Below, piece after piece: positions 12,067-23,940 of a stretch of DNA of 64,000 nt. Positions within the stretch are counted from its first letter, which is position 1; each line of letters opens with the position of its first letter. The DNA is from Dugong dugon (lineage: Eukaryota > Chordata > Mammalia > Sirenia > Dugongidae): assembly GCA_030035585.1 (NCBI GenBank), contig CM057482.1, forward strand, positions 59,896,828 to 59,960,827. Direction: 5' to 3'. Under the pieces are notes generated by a model. That model was not told the DNA's origin and searched no databases. It saw only the letters and a program-made list of their open reading frames with translations. The position numbers and the translations under genes were made by a program.

Positions 12067-13376
12067 GGTACATACACACAATGGAGTATTATGCAACAAT
12101 AAAGAACAATGATGAATCTGTGAAGCATCTCATAACATGGATGAACCTGGAGGACATTCTGCTGAGTGAAATAAGTCAATCACAAAAGGACAAATTTTGC
12201 ATGAGACCTCTGTTGTAAAAACTCATGAAAAAGTTTACACACAAAAAGTAACAATCTTTGTTGGTTACAAGGAATAGGACGGGTGGGGTGGAATACTAAA
12301 TAGACAATAGATAAGTGGTAACTTTGGTGAAGGGTAAGACAGTAAACAATATTGGGGAAGCCAGCACAACTTGTACAAGGAAAGGTCATGGAAGCTCCAT
12401 AGACACATCCAAACTCCCTGAGGGACTAAATTGCTGGGTGTAACTCTGTGGGGACCATGGTCTCGGGGAACATCTAGCTCAATTGGCATCACACAGTTTA
12501 TGAAGACAATGTTCTACATTCTACCTTGGTGAGTAGCATCTGGGGTCTTAAAAGCTTGCGAGCAGCCATCTAAGATACTCCACTGGTCTCACGCCTTAGG
12601 AGAAAGGGAGAATGAAGAGAACAGGATACAAGGAAAAGATTAGTCTGAAGGACTAATGGACCACAGTTACCAAGGCCTCCACCAGACTGAGTCCAGTACA
12701 GCTAGATGGTGCCTGGCTACCACCACTGATTGCTCTGACTGGGATCACAACAGAGGGTTCTGAACAGAGCTGGAGAAGGATGTAGAACAAAATTCTAACA
12801 CAAAAAAGAAGACCAGATTTACTGACCTGACAAAGACTGGAGAAACCCCAAGAGTATGGCCCACGGACACCCTTTTAGCTCAGTGGTGAAGTCACTCCTG
12901 AGGTTCACCGTTCAGCCAGGGATTGGACAGCCCCATAAAACAAAACAGGACTAATGAGGCACAGCAGTCCAGGGACAAGGACTCGAAGGCAGAAGGGGAC
13001 AGGAAAGCTGGAGATAGTTGAGTAAGGACAGTGTTGACATGTAGTGGGGTTCTTAACCATTGTCATAGGGCAATATGTGTACTGTTTAATGAGAAACTAT
13101 TTTCTTCTGTAAACCTTCATCTAAAGTTAGAATAGCAACACAACTGGAAGAACGTAGTCGACATAACTCAATTGTATATGAAGAAATTTTTGAAATGGTG
13201 TATCTTTGGCTTCACCAAAAAAAAAAAAAAAAAGGTCCTCCAAGGCCGAGAAGTGAGCACCTTGACATGTCATGGGTTGTTAACCAATGTCATGAAGCAA
13301 TATGTGTACCGACTGTTTAATGAGAAAATATTTGTTCTGTAAACCTTCACCTAAAGTACAATAAAAAAAATTTTTA
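12067..13376 (+). mobile_element. L1 LINE C, 5'-truncated, mostly 3' UTR
   Basis: It begins with the last codons of ORF2 ('catacacacaatggagtatt', 12069) and runs through the L1 3' UTR to A-rich tails. It sits inside RTE copy 1: 'agacaagaaag' precedes it and 'aaagaaaagacc' follows, a weak short target duplication. The tail is doubled. A segment ending 'gttctgtaaaccttcayctaaag' occurs at about 13080-13130 and again at about 13300-13365, with an A17 run between them at 13218-13234. The same doubled tail is present in the L1 at 48645-56706. Confidence 0.82.
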
Positions 13377-15058
13377 AAGAAAAGACCAAAATGGGTGTCA
13401 GAAGAGACTCTAAAACTTGTTCTTGAACTTCGAGTAGCTAAAGCAATAGGAAGAAATGATGAAATAAAAGAACTGAACAGAAGATTTGAAAGGGCGGCTC
13501 CAGAAGACAAAGTAAAATATTATAATGACATGTGCAAAGACCTGGAGTTAGAAAACCAAAAGGGAAGAACACATTTGGCATTTCTCAAGCTGATAGAACT
13601 AACGAAAAAATTCAAGCCTCGAGGTGCAATATTGAAGAATTCTATGGGCAAAATACTGAACGACACAGGAAGTACTCACTTGTCTATGTCAAAAAATTTG
13701 GAAGACAGCTACCTGGCCAACCGATAGGTAGAGATCCATATTTGTACCCATTCCAAAGAAAGGTGATCCAACAGAATGGGGAAATTATCAAACAGAATCA
13801 TTAATATCACACATAAGTAAAATTTTGCTGAAGATCTTCAAAAGCTGTTACAGCAGTACGTCAACATGGAACTGCCAAAAGTTCAAGCCGGTTTCAGAAG
13901 AGGATGTGGAATAAAGGATATCGTTGATGACGTCAGATGGATCATGGCTGAAAGCAGAGAATACCAGATAATAGTTTCCCTGTGTTTTATTGACTATATG
14001 AAGGTATTTGGCTGTGTGAGCCATAACAAATTATGGATAACATTGCGAAGAATGGGAATTCCAGAACACTTAATTGTGCTCATGAAGAACCTGTACTTAG
14101 ACAAAGAGGTAGTTGTTCAAACAGAACAAGGGGATACTGTGTGGTTTAAAGTCAAGGAAGGTGCGTGTCAGGGTTGTTATTCAATTAGTATGCTGAGCAA
14201 ATAATCAGAGAAGCTGGACTATATGAAGAAAATGCAGTGTCAAAATTGGAGGAAGACTCGTTAACAACCTGCTTTATGCAGATGACATAACCTTGCTTGC
14301 TGACAGTGAAGAGGACTTAAAGCACTCTCTGATGAAGATCAAAGACCACAGCTTTCAATATGGATTACACCTCAGAAAAAAGAAGACAAAAATCCTCACA
14401 ACTGGACCCGTAAGCAACATCACAATAGATGGAGAAAAGATTGAAGTTGTCAAGGACTTTATTTTACTTGGGTCCACAATCAACACCCATGGAAGCAGCA
14501 GTCAAAAACTCAAATGACGCATTGCATTGGGCAAATGCACTGCAGAAGATTTTTTAAAAGTGTTAAAAAACAAAGATGTCACTTTAAGGACTAAGGTGTG
14601 CCTGATCAAGCCATGGTGTTTTCAATGACCTCATATGCATGTGAAAGCTGGACAATGAATAAGGAAGACTGAAGAAGAATTGATGCCTCTGAATTGTGGT
14701 GTTGTTAAAGAATACTGAACATACCATGGACTGCCAGAAAAACAAACAAATCTGTCTTGGAAAAAGTACAGCCAGGATGCTCATTAGAAGCAATGATGGC
14801 GAGATTTCGTCTTGCGTACTTTGGACATGTTATCAGAAGGGGCCAGTCCCTTGAGAAGGACATCACGTTTGGTAAAGTAGAGGGTCATCGGAAAAAAGAA
14901 AGACTCTCAACGTGATGGACTGACACAGTGGCTGCAACAATGGGCTGAGCGTAACGATTGTGAGGATGGTGCAGGACCAGGTAGTGTTTCATTCTGTTGT
15001 ACATAAGGTTGCTATGAGTTGGAAGCAACTCGGCAGCACCTAACAACAACAGTAAAAA
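13377..15058 (+). pseudogene. RTE LINE copy 1, part 4 of 4: reverse transcriptase remnant and 3' tail
   Basis: RTE elements encode one endonuclease/RT protein. Visible here are the pre-RT linker (13395-13727, ELNRRFERAAPEDKVKYYND) and the RT fingers/palm at 13866-14204 (QAGFRRGCGIKDIVDDVRW). The first catalytic box reads FIDYMKVFG, where the family usually has an FIDYxKAFD-type motif, so the box is altered. The second box, near 14272, reads LLYADDITLL, intact. The C-terminal part at 14293-14517 ends in a stop before the expected end, and several other breaks occur. The 3' end is the RTE tail 'gagttggaagcaactcggc...cctaacaacaac' at 15018-15050. Confidence 0.85.
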
Positions 15059-15285
15059 AAAGTCTGCCTTGAGCATTACCCTCTTTTAAGAACTATCTAT
15101 ATGGGATTAAATTGACAACAGCAATTCTAAAGATTAAATAGAACCTTAGAGGTCAGTGAGTTTATGTTAATAAGTGAGGTACAACTCAGAAAAGGAGGGT
15201 GAGAATGGTTGCACAACTCAAAGAATGTAATCAATGTCACTAAATTGTATATGTAGAAACTTTTAAAAAAATAAAGAATGTTGAC
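15059..15285 (+). mobile_element. L1 3' UTR fragment
   Basis: A short L1 3' tail ('gcacaactcaaagaatgtaatcaatgtcac...aaaaataaag') directly after the RTE tail. The same tail type occurs in reverse at about 23277-23530. No target duplication was identified. Confidence 0.6.
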
Positions 15286-15726
15286 AGATTATGATAAATG
15301 TAACTAATTCACTGAACTATGTAAAAAAAAATTATAATAGCACCAAAAATCTCAAGTACTTACAGAATAAATTTGACACCCCAAAATGTGTAAGTCCTGT
15401 ACATTGAAAACTACAAAACACTGCAGCAAGAAATTGAAGAATACCTAAGTAAATGGAGAAAAATACCATGTTGATGAATCAGAAGACTCAATACTGTTAA
15501 GCTGTTCATTCTCTCCAAATTGATCTACAGATCAACACAATCCCAATCTAAATTCCAGTAGGCTTATCTGTAGAATTTGAGAATCTTGTACTAAAATGTA
15601 TGTGAAAATACAAATGACTTAGAATTGCTAAAACAAATTTCAAAAAAGAAAAACAAAGAGGACTTATAGTACCTGACTTCAAGATTTACTTTAAGCTATA
15701 GCAATTAAGATACTGTGTTATTAACA

Positions 15727-16841
15727 ATGGAATACTACGCAATGACATGAAACATAACATGGAGGAATCTGGAAGGCATTATGCTGAGTGAATTTAGTCA
15801 GTCACAAAAGGACAAATATTGTATAAGACCACTATTATAAGAACTCAAGAAAAGGTTTAAACACAGAAGTAAACATTCTTTGATGCTTAAGAGTGTGGGG
15901 AGGAAATGTGACGGTTAGTCACTAACTAGATAGTAGACAAGAATTATCTCAGGTGAAGGGAAAGACAGCACACATTACAGGGGAAGTCAACACAACTGGA
16001 CTAAATCAAAGCTAAGAAGTTTCCTGAATACAACCAAACACTTCAAGGGACAGAGTAGCAGGGGCGGGGGTCTGGGGACCATGCTTTCAGAGGACATCTA
16101 GATCAATTGGCACAACAAAGTTTATTAAGAAAATGTTTTGTATCTTACTTTAGTGAGTGGGGTCTGGGGTCTTAAAAGCTAGCGAGCAGCCATCTAAGAT
16201 GCATCAATTGGTCCCAACCACCTGAAGTAAAGGAGAACGAAGACTACCAAGGTCATAGGGAAAGTATCAGCCCAAGAGACAGAAAGGGCCACATAACCTA
16301 GAGACCGCATCAACCTGAGACCAGAAGAACTAGATGGTGCCTGGCTACCACCAATGACTGCTGTGACGGGAAACACAACAGAGAGTCCCTGGTGGAGCAG
16401 GATAAAAGTGGGGTGCAGAACTCAAATTCTAGTAAAAAGACCAGACTTAATGGTCTGAACGAGACTGGAGGAACCCCAGAAAGCATGGCCCCCTGACTCT
16501 CTTTCAACCCAGCACTAAAACAATTCCAGAGGCCAACTCTTCAGACAAAGATTAGACTGGACTATGGGACATAAAATGATACTCGTGAAGAGTGTGCTTC
16601 TTAGCTCAAGTAGATACATGAGACTAAATGGGTAGCTCCTGTCCAGAGGTGAGATGAGAAGGCAGTAAGGGTCAGGAGCTGGTTGAATGGACACGGGAAA
16701 TCAGGGGGGGAAATGAGGAGTGTGCTGTCACTGTATAGGGAGAGCAATTAGGGTCATATAACAATGTATGTATAAATTTTGTATGAGAGACTAACTCGAA
16801 TTGTAAACTTTCACTTAAAGTACAACAATAAAATAAATAAA
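15727..16841 (+). mobile_element. L1 LINE, 5'-truncated (3' UTR), with 20-bp target duplication
   Basis: It starts in the last ORF2 codons ('atggaatactacgcaatgac') and ends in an A/T-rich tail at 16826-16841. A perfect 20-bp target-site duplication (aagatactgtgttattaaca) flanks it at 15707-15726 and 16842-16861. The tail is of the same type as that of the L1 at 39576-47130 ('taaactttcacttaaagtacaa'), which assigns it to that lineage. Confidence 0.92.
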
Positions 16842-17164
16842 AAGATACTGTGTTATTAACATAAATATATACACACAGATGAATGAACAAAATAGAGAAT
16901 CCAGAAATAGACTCACATATGTATCGTCAATTGATTTTCTACAAATGCTCCAAGGCAATTCAGTGATGGTTAGGTAATCTTTCAACAAATGTTGCCTGAG
17001 CAATTGGATAGTCATTGCAAAAAAAAAACAAAAACAAAAACAAAAACTCTCAACACTTACCTCACCCCATGCACAAAATTTAATTTGAAATGGATCATTG
17101 ACCTACATGCATAGTCTAAATTGCACAACTTCTAGAAGAAAACAATAGGAGAAAGTCTTAGTGA

Positions 17165-17499
17165 CCTCAGGCAGGATTCAGAGAAGCAGAATCACAAGGA
17201 GATAATGACTGAGATACAGAAACAGATATAAAGACATTAGTTACATGTATTTCACCTTACACAGGTGTGGGAACTGATAAAACCATCTCTGAAACGCTGT
17301 TTTCTTCCATCTGATGCTGGAACTTGAACTCCACAGAGCAAGCAGTAGGCAAGGGAGGATGGACGTTAAGTGAGGGAGATGCGAACAAGCTGAAAAAAGA
17401 AAGTGTCAAAACTTATCAAATTATGCACTTCAAATCTATGTCATTTATTTTACATCAACTTATGCCTGAATAATACTGTCTTTCAAAAAGCACCGTTAA
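17165..17499. other. Unassigned block inside the old L1
   Basis: About 335 bp interrupt the old L1. The left part ('ggattcagagaagcagaatcacaaggagata') loosely recalls the 3' end of ERVL LTRs in reverse orientation. 17403-17480 resembles another L1M 3' end ('catcaacttatgcctgaataat'). I cannot define the ends or a target duplication. No coding signal is visible. Confidence 0.25.
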
Positions 17500-18048
17500 G
17501 ATGGAGCCTTGAGCCACAGACTGAGAAAAAATATTTACAAAACACATACATACCTGACAAAAGGTTTGTGTCCAGAATATATAACTAACTTCTACAACTC
17601 AATGACAAAAACAACAAACAACCCAGAAAAAAAAAGGGCAAGAAACTCGAAGAGATAATTTACAAAGATACATGAAAGGCCAGTAAGTACATGAAAAGAT
17701 GCTCAACATCATCAGTCATCAAGGAAATGCAAGAAAAAACTATAATGAGATACCACTACACTTCCATTAAATTAGCTAAAATGAAAAAGACCAACAACAC
17801 CAAATGTTGGATTGGCTGTGGCACAACTGGAATGCTCACAAATTGGTAATGAGAGTGTAATATGGTATAATTTGGAAATATATTTGGCAGTTTATAAGTT
17901 AAACCTACATCTATCCTGTGGTCCAGCAATTCCACATCTAAGTATTTACCCAAGAAAAATTAAACCTATGTTTATCAAACCTTTTTACAAGTTGTTCATA
18001 GCAACTTCATTCATCATTCCCTAAAGCGAAACAAATCTAGACAGAATA

Positions 18049-18215
18049 ACCCCAAACCCACTACCTTTGAGTCAATTCCAACTCATAGCAACCCCATAGT
18101 GTTTCCAAGGCTCTAAATCCCTATGGAAGCAGACTACCACATCTTTCTCCCACAGAGCCGCTGGTGGTTTCAGTTAGCAGTCGATTGCTTTAACTACTGC
18201 GCCACCAGGGCTCCT
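18049..18215 (-). mobile_element. AfroSINE (tRNA-derived SINE) with 11-bp target duplication
   Basis: On the minus strand it begins 'ggagccctggtggcgcagta', the tRNA-like head carrying the A box. It ends in the AfroSINE tail around 'gagttggaattgactcaaagg', related to the RTE tail that supplies its reverse transcriptase. The B-box region (near 18165-18180) is eroded. The 11-bp direct repeat tagacagaata at 18038-18048 and 18216-18226 is a clean target duplication. The family is restricted to Afrotheria, which helps place the species. Confidence 0.92.
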
Positions 18216-18232
18216 TAGACAGAATAGACACA

Positions 18233-18664
18233 CAGAATTATACTCCCCCCCAAAGATGTCTCCACCTAATCCCTGGAACCTGTAAATATGCTATTTTACA
18301 TGTCAAAAGGAACTTTGCAGATGTGACTAAGTGAAGGACCTTGAGACAGGAAGATTATCCTAGATTATCCAGGTGGGCCAAAGGGTCCTTGAAAGAGGGA
18401 GGCAGGAGTGTCAGAGCCAGAGAAGGAGACATGACAATGAAAGCAGAGGTTGGAGTGATGCAGCCATGAGCCAAGGAACGTAGCCTGCAGAACTGGAAAA
18501 GGCAAGGAATGGATTCTTCCTTAGAGCCTCCAGAAGAAACACAGCCCTGCCAACCACTGGAGTTTAGGATTTCTGAACTCCATAACTGTAAGATAATAAA
18601 TTTGTGCTTTTTAAGCCATGAAGTCTGTGGTAATTTGTTACAAAAACAACAGTAAACTAATACA
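18233..18664 (+). mobile_element. MLT1-like LTR (ERVL-MaLR)
   Basis: The layout matches MLT1 LTRs: 'ccccccccaaagatgtctccac' near the start, 'ggagtgatgcagccatgagccaaggaac' in the middle, 'aagataataaatttgtgctttttaagccatgaagtctgtggt' at the polyadenylation end, and 'agtaaactaataca' as the 3' end. It is the only LTR in this window on the plus strand. The 'aataaa' at 18594-18599 is the polyadenylation signal. Confidence 0.85.
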
Positions 18665-18730
18665 AAACTAAGTCCATCAAAAGCAAAATTGATAAACATG
18701 TTCATACTCAGCAATAATAAGGCACAAATT

Positions 18731-20582
18731 CTTTCTTTTGGCTTTTAAAAAATTTTAACGTTGTAAGATACGTATTACAAAACATTTGCTGTTTCAACCA
18801 TTTTTAAGTGTACAATTCAGTGACATTAATTACATTCACCATGTTGTGCAACCCTTTAAGCAATAACTTCTCATTTCCCCCTCCCACCCACCCCAGTAAC
18901 CACTAATAAACTTTGGTCTCTATGCATTTGTCTCTTCTACATATATTATATAAGTGGGATCATACAATATCCAGCCTTCTGTATCTGACTTCTTTCACTT
19001 AACATAATGTTTTCGAGGTCCATCTATGTGGTAGCATGTTTCCAAACTTCATTTCTATTTATGGCTGAATAATATTCCATCGCATGTATATACCACATTT
19101 TGTTTATCCATTCATCTGTTGTGGACATTGGCGTTGTTTACACCTTTTGGCTATTGTGAATAATGCTGCGGTGAACACTGGTGTACAAGATCTGAGTCCC
19201 TGCTTTCAGTACTTTTAGGTATATACCTAGGAGTGGAATTTCTGGGTCATATGGCAATTATATGCTTAACTTTTTGAGGAACCACCAAACTGTTTTCCAT
19301 AGCGGCTGCATCATTTTACTGTCCCACTACCAATGGATTCACTTTCTCAAACACTTGTTACTTTCCACTTTTTTTTATAGTAGCCATCCTAGTGGAGGTG
19401 AAGTGGTATCTAGTTGTGGTTTTCATTTACATTTCTGTGATGACTAATGGCATTAAGCATCTTTTCATGTGTTTGCTGGCCATTTGTATATTTTCTTTGG
19501 AGAAACGTTTATTCAAGTCCTTCAACCATTTTTTAAATTGAGTTGTTTCTCTTTTTCTTGCTGAGTTGTAGGAGTTGTTTATGTATTTTGGATGCTAAAC
19601 CCTTATCAGATATATGGTCCCTGGATATTTTTTCCCATTCTGTAGGTTATCTCTTCACTTTCTTGATAAAGTCCTTTGATGCACAAAAATTTTTAATTTT
19701 GATGAAGTCCAATTTATCTATTTTTCCTTTTGTTGGTCCCTGCTTTTGCTATCATATCTGTCTCAATTATCTAGTGCTGCTACAACAGAAATGCCGCAAG
19801 TGGGTGGCTTTAACAAACAGAAATTTATTTTCTTACAGTTTAGGAGGCTAGAAGTCAGAATTCAGGGCGCCAGCTCTAGGGGAAGGCTTTCTCTCTCTGC
19901 TGATTCCAGAGGAAGGTCCTTACCCCTTTGAACTTCTGCTTTTAGGCAATCTTCCTGTGGCTTGGCATCTCTCTTCCACCATCTCTGCTTCTTTCACTTG
20001 CTTTTTAAATCTCTTTTACATCTCAAAAGAGATTGACTTAAGACACACCCTGCACTAATCTTGTCTCATTAACATAACACAGATAACCCATTCCCAAATG
20101 AGATTATAACCACAGGCATAGAGGTTAGGGTTTATAACACACATTTTGGGGGGAAGTAATTCAGTCCTTAACAAAATATAAGAATTCATTGTTGGAACTA
20201 GGCCCTGAATCATTATCTGTTATGTTTTGTTTTAAGAGTTTTATGGTCTTAGCTCTTACATTTAGGTCACTGATCCACTTAGAGTTAATTTTTATATATG
20301 GTGTAAGGTATGAGTCCAACCTCATTCTTTTGCATGCGGAGATCTAGTTGTCTTAGCATGGTTCATTGAAGAGACTGTTCTTTCCCTATTTTGAGTACCC
20401 TTGTTGAAAATCAATTGACCATAGATGTATGAGTTTGTTTCTGGACGCTCAATTCTGTTACATTGGCCTATATCTTTATCCTTTTACCCACACCAGAATG
20501 TTTTAATACTGTAGCTTTATAGTATGTTTTCAAATTGGAAGTGTGAATACTCCTATTTTGTTCATCTTTTGAGCTATTGTTT
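18731..20582 (-). mobile_element. L1 LINE, minus strand, 5'-truncated, inside a composite insertion
   Basis: Read on the minus strand: ORF2 C-terminal text (20174-20580), then 3' UTR ending at a T-rich stretch (18731-18770). It is split by the LTR at 19759-20173. Together with the L1 tail at 20583-21744 it is bounded by one 13-bp duplication of the old L1 (taaggcacaaatt at 18718-18730 and 21745-21757). No open frame is left. Confidence 0.75.
19759..20173 (-). mobile_element. Solo LTR, ERVL/MaLR (MLT1-like) family, short form
   Basis: A member of the same family as 4291-4809 but about 100 bp shorter, close in length to the copy at 37954-38356. On the minus strand it starts TGTTAAGGACTGAATTAC (20156-20173) and ends near 'tagataattgagaca' (19759-19773). 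It lies inside a minus-strand L1. Flanking bases do not give an exact 5-bp duplication. Confidence 0.75.
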
Positions 20583-21744
20583 TGTTTTTTAATAATATTT
20601 TATTGTGTTTTTGCTGAAAGTTTACACAGCAAGTTAGGTTCCCATTTGACAATTTCCATACAAATTGATCAATGACATTAGTTACATTTTTCACATGGTG
20701 TCAACATTCTGTTTAATTGTATTCTTGTTATTCCATTTCCAGTACCCTAGTTTCCCTGCCCCCTTATCTTCTCATCTTTGCTATAGAGTAAATGTTGACA
20801 TTTTGGTTTCATACAGATGATTTTTTTAGTACAGCACTATTCTTTATTTTGGGCATCACTCTGCTTTTCTGCTATAAAATGATCTCAGGGAATAGTTTTG
20901 GTTCAAGGTTTAGAAAGCATCTCATAGTGATAGTCTCAGGGAGTCTTCTGGTCTCAGTTGGTCAAGTTAGCCTGCCTTTTTTTTTTTTTTTTTTGTAAGA
21001 ATTTGAGTTTTGTTCTGCATTTTTCTCCCATTCTAACCAGGATCATTCATTGTGCCCCCAGTCAGATTGGCCAGTGGTTGTAGCAGGGCACCATCTAGTT
21101 CTTCTTGTCTCAGGGTAGGTGAGGTCATGGTCCCAGTAGGCTATCAGGCTTGTAGACTTGTTTCTTCTCCATGATTTTTGTTACCTTCTTACTATTTTGT
21201 CTGATGAGTAGAGAACAATAGTTGTATCTTAGATGGCAGCTCACAAGCTTTGAAGACTGCAGATGCTACTCACTTCACTAGTATGCAGAACATGAACTTT
21301 GTGGACTATATTATGCCAATTTACTGAGGTGTCCCATGAGACTATGGCCCTAAGCTTTCAAACCTAGAAAACCGATCTCAGAACACTTTTGGTTATGTCT
21401 GAGAAATATCTGTAGTTGTGTCTTCAGTGAATATGTGTGCCTGCCCATACATATCTATATTTACACATACATACAGATATTTCCATCTGTCTCACAAATG
21501 TATACATCTTTACCTATCTGTATACATATATGCCTATACCCATCCACATGTGATCCTAGACTCATTTTTTCTTCTTTGTTGTAGGTATTGCTGTCTTATA
21601 CATTTCAAACTCTTTGGTATAGAAATCTTTCTTTCATGAGTGCTTCTCAGTGGCATCATTTACTTTGGTCATGTTGTGCTCACTACACTCACATTTGGTG
21701 CCACATTTCCCATTAGCAAAAATCAGTATCTATGATCTAGTACG
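20583..21744 (-). mobile_element. L1 3' UTR block, minus strand
   Basis: An afrotherian-type L1 3' UTR in reverse, with the T-rich end at 20583-20605, an internal T18 at 20977-20994 and the 'gatgctactcactt' block at 21264. The right edge coincides with the 13-bp duplication at 21745. Its relation to the adjoining L1 piece at 18731-20582 is unclear: either a second insertion at the 5' junction of the first, or one composite event. Confidence 0.7.
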
Positions 21745-22088
21745 TAAGGCACAAATTACTGATACATGCAACAACACTAATGAGTCCCAACAAACATGCT
21801 GAACAAATAAAATCAGTTTTGCCTAATGCCTGATTACATTTATATGACGTTCTAGAACAGGCAAAACTAATCTATGGGGGAAGAAATCTGAACAGCAAAT
21901 GACTTGTCAGAAAGACCAAGAACTTACTGGGAAGAAGCATGAGGCAACTTTCTATGCATTAGTATCAATGTATCTACATCTTGATAGGGGTGTGGTTTAC
22001 ATGGTATATGCCTATGTCAAAGCACACCAAACTTTACATTTAAAATATGTACATTTCACTGTATCTCACAATAAAAAACAATTTTAAT

Positions 22089-22659
22089 GAGATGCCACAA
22101 CACACCCTTCAGAATTGCCAAAAAGAAAATTTCTCAAGAACATGTTTATCATGTCTTCTCCTGTTTCTCTCACAGGCCACATCTTTTTTAGACTTACCCT
22201 TCCATATGCACTTCTGTAGAAAGAAATATTTCTTTAGCACAGTCTCAACTATTTTCAGAAGAAAGGTTTTCCAGCCAAGATACCACTTGGGCCATCTCTT
22301 TCCCATTTTTATGGTGGGATGATTCTTTTTTGCATATCTTGTCATATAAACCCTATTTGTACAGATCGTTGATTGTGCACAAAGCAGTACTTACATAATT
22401 GATTGGCAAATGATACAACTAGATAATACTGTTTATATTCAGAATAAGAAAAGGAACAGGAGGAGCCATGTCACCCTGAATATTTTCTTCACAGCGTTCT
22501 AACCCTTGAATGGTTCTTGGCTGTTGGTAAAGTCCCCTTTTTGCCCTAATATGGACACCTTTCACACACTGCCCTACGCTCATGGCAAACAATTTTGTTT
22601 CTTGCCCTTGAATAGAAGAAAAAGTTCCATCAAACAATTAATTCGCATCAGTCAGTATT
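22089..22659. other. Single-copy-looking DNA, no gene recognised
   Basis: About 570 bp matching none of the repeats in the window. Two minus-strand open frames exist, 22109-22345 (78 codons, K/R-rich) and 22419-22637 (72 codons, starting MFDGTFSSIQGQETK). I do not recognise either. The stretch could be a decayed processed pseudogene, an old repeat or unique intergenic DNA; no A-tail or target duplication was found. Confidence 0.3.
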
Positions 22660-23230
22660 CGTCTTAGGCTGGGTTCTCTGGAGAAGCAAAACCAGTAAAG
22701 CATATAAATACATACTGAGGGAGATTTATATCAAGGAAATGGCTCATGTAGTAGTAGATGCTGAAACATTCCAAGCCCATGGGTCAGGATAGAGGCTTCT
22801 ACTGATTCACATAGCCAAAGGGCCTGGCGAACCCAAGATCAGCAGGTCATACAGCAGGACTCTTGCTCACAGGCTGTGAAGATTGACGAATCCCAAGATT
22901 GAAAAGCAAGACAGCAGGTAAACTGCTAGCTCAAGTCCCAAGAACTGGAGGTCAGTCGAACAGGAGTCAGCTGCAGGATCTAGAGCAAGCAAAAGCCTGT
23001 AAGCCATGCCAGAGAGTACACCTATATAGGATGTAGGCCACACCCACAAAAAACTCCCTTTCAAATGATTGGCTACTCACAGCAGATCCCATCATGGAGG
23101 TGATCCTATTATACCAAATCTCATCATGGAAGTAATCACATTCATCATACAATTGCAAAACTACATGACAACTGCCAAACCACTGAAAATCATGGCCCAG
23201 CGAAGTTGACACACAACCTTAACGATCACA
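22660..23230 (-). mobile_element. Solo LTR of an ERVL element (MLT2-like), 5-bp target duplication
   Basis: On the minus strand it begins TGTGATCGTTAAGGTTGTGT, the ERVL/MLT2 LTR start, and ends '...gaacccagcctaagacg'. The 5-bp repeat gtatt at 22655-22659 and 23231-23235 fits the 5-bp duplication typical of ERVL. A related LTR at 62253-62733 is still joined to ERVL pol. Its last two bases read CG rather than the usual CA in both copies. Confidence 0.85.
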
Positions 23231-23235
23231 GTATT

Positions 23236-23940
23236 GTATCCAGTTGACCTATTATCCTGGAAAGGTGAACTATCTTTTTTAAAAATTTTATTTATTTTGT
23301 TGTTGTTGTTGAGAATATACACAGTAAAATATGCACCAATTCAATGGTTAATATGTGAACAATTCAGTAACACTGATTACATTCTTAAAGTTGTGCAATC
23401 ATTTTCACCCTTCTTTCCTGAGCTATTCCTCCCTCATTAACATAAATTCACTGTTCCCTAATATTCCTATCTAACCTTTTAAGTTGCTGTTGTCACTTTG
23501 ATCCCATATAGATAGTTCTTAGAAGAGTGTAATGCTCAAGGCAGACATTTTTTACTGGTTAAGCTAAACTGTTTTTTGGTTTTTAAGAAGGCTTTGGGGG
23601 TTATTTTAGGTTTAAGGTTTAAAGATTATCTCAGGGCAATAGCTCCAGGGGTTTATCCAAACTTCATGGCTCCAGGAAGTCTGGAGTCCATGACAATTTT
23701 ATAATCTGTTCTGAATTCCCCCCCCCTTTTGATCATGATTCTTCTATACAGTCTTTAATCAAAATTTCAGTAATGGTAGTGGGACACCATCCAGTTCTCC
23801 TGGTCTCATGGCAAAGGAGGTAGTTGTTCATGGAGGTAATTAGCCACACATTCCATATCGTCCTTCTATTCATGACTCTTCTTCCTCTGTAGCTCCAGGA
23901 GAATAGAGGCCAATTATTGCTCCTTGGATGGTCGTTTGGA
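23236..23940 (-). mobile_element. L1 3' UTR fragment, minus strand
   Basis: A reverse L1 tail ('ttgttgttgttgttgagaatatacac' at 23298) running to about 23940, where the T-run of the next L1 begins. The first 40 bp (23236-23276) are unassigned. The fragment matches the plus-strand tail at 15059-15285. Confidence 0.6.

Larger units (their letters stand above)
15286..22088 (+). mobile_element. Old L1 (L1M-type), one element split by later insertions
   Basis: Pieces at 15286-15726, 16862-17164, about 17500-18037, 18665-18730 and 21745-22088 read in order as ORF2 C-terminal half and 3' end of one diverged L1. Examples are 'gagccacagactgagaaaaaatatttac' at 17513, 'catcaaaagcaaaattgataaa' at 18672 and 'atgacgttctagaacaggcaaaac' at 21844. 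The A-rich end is at 22068-22085. Interruptions are an L1 tail (15727-16841), an unassigned block (17165-17499), an AfroSINE (18049-18215), an MLT1-like LTR (18233-18664) and a composite L1 block (18731-21744). No usable frame remains. It is the oldest layer of this region. Confidence 0.75.

Noticed and set aside
18049-18215. Functional tRNA gene
   Set aside because: The tRNA-like head belongs to an AfroSINE with target duplications, an eroded B box and no cloverleaf.
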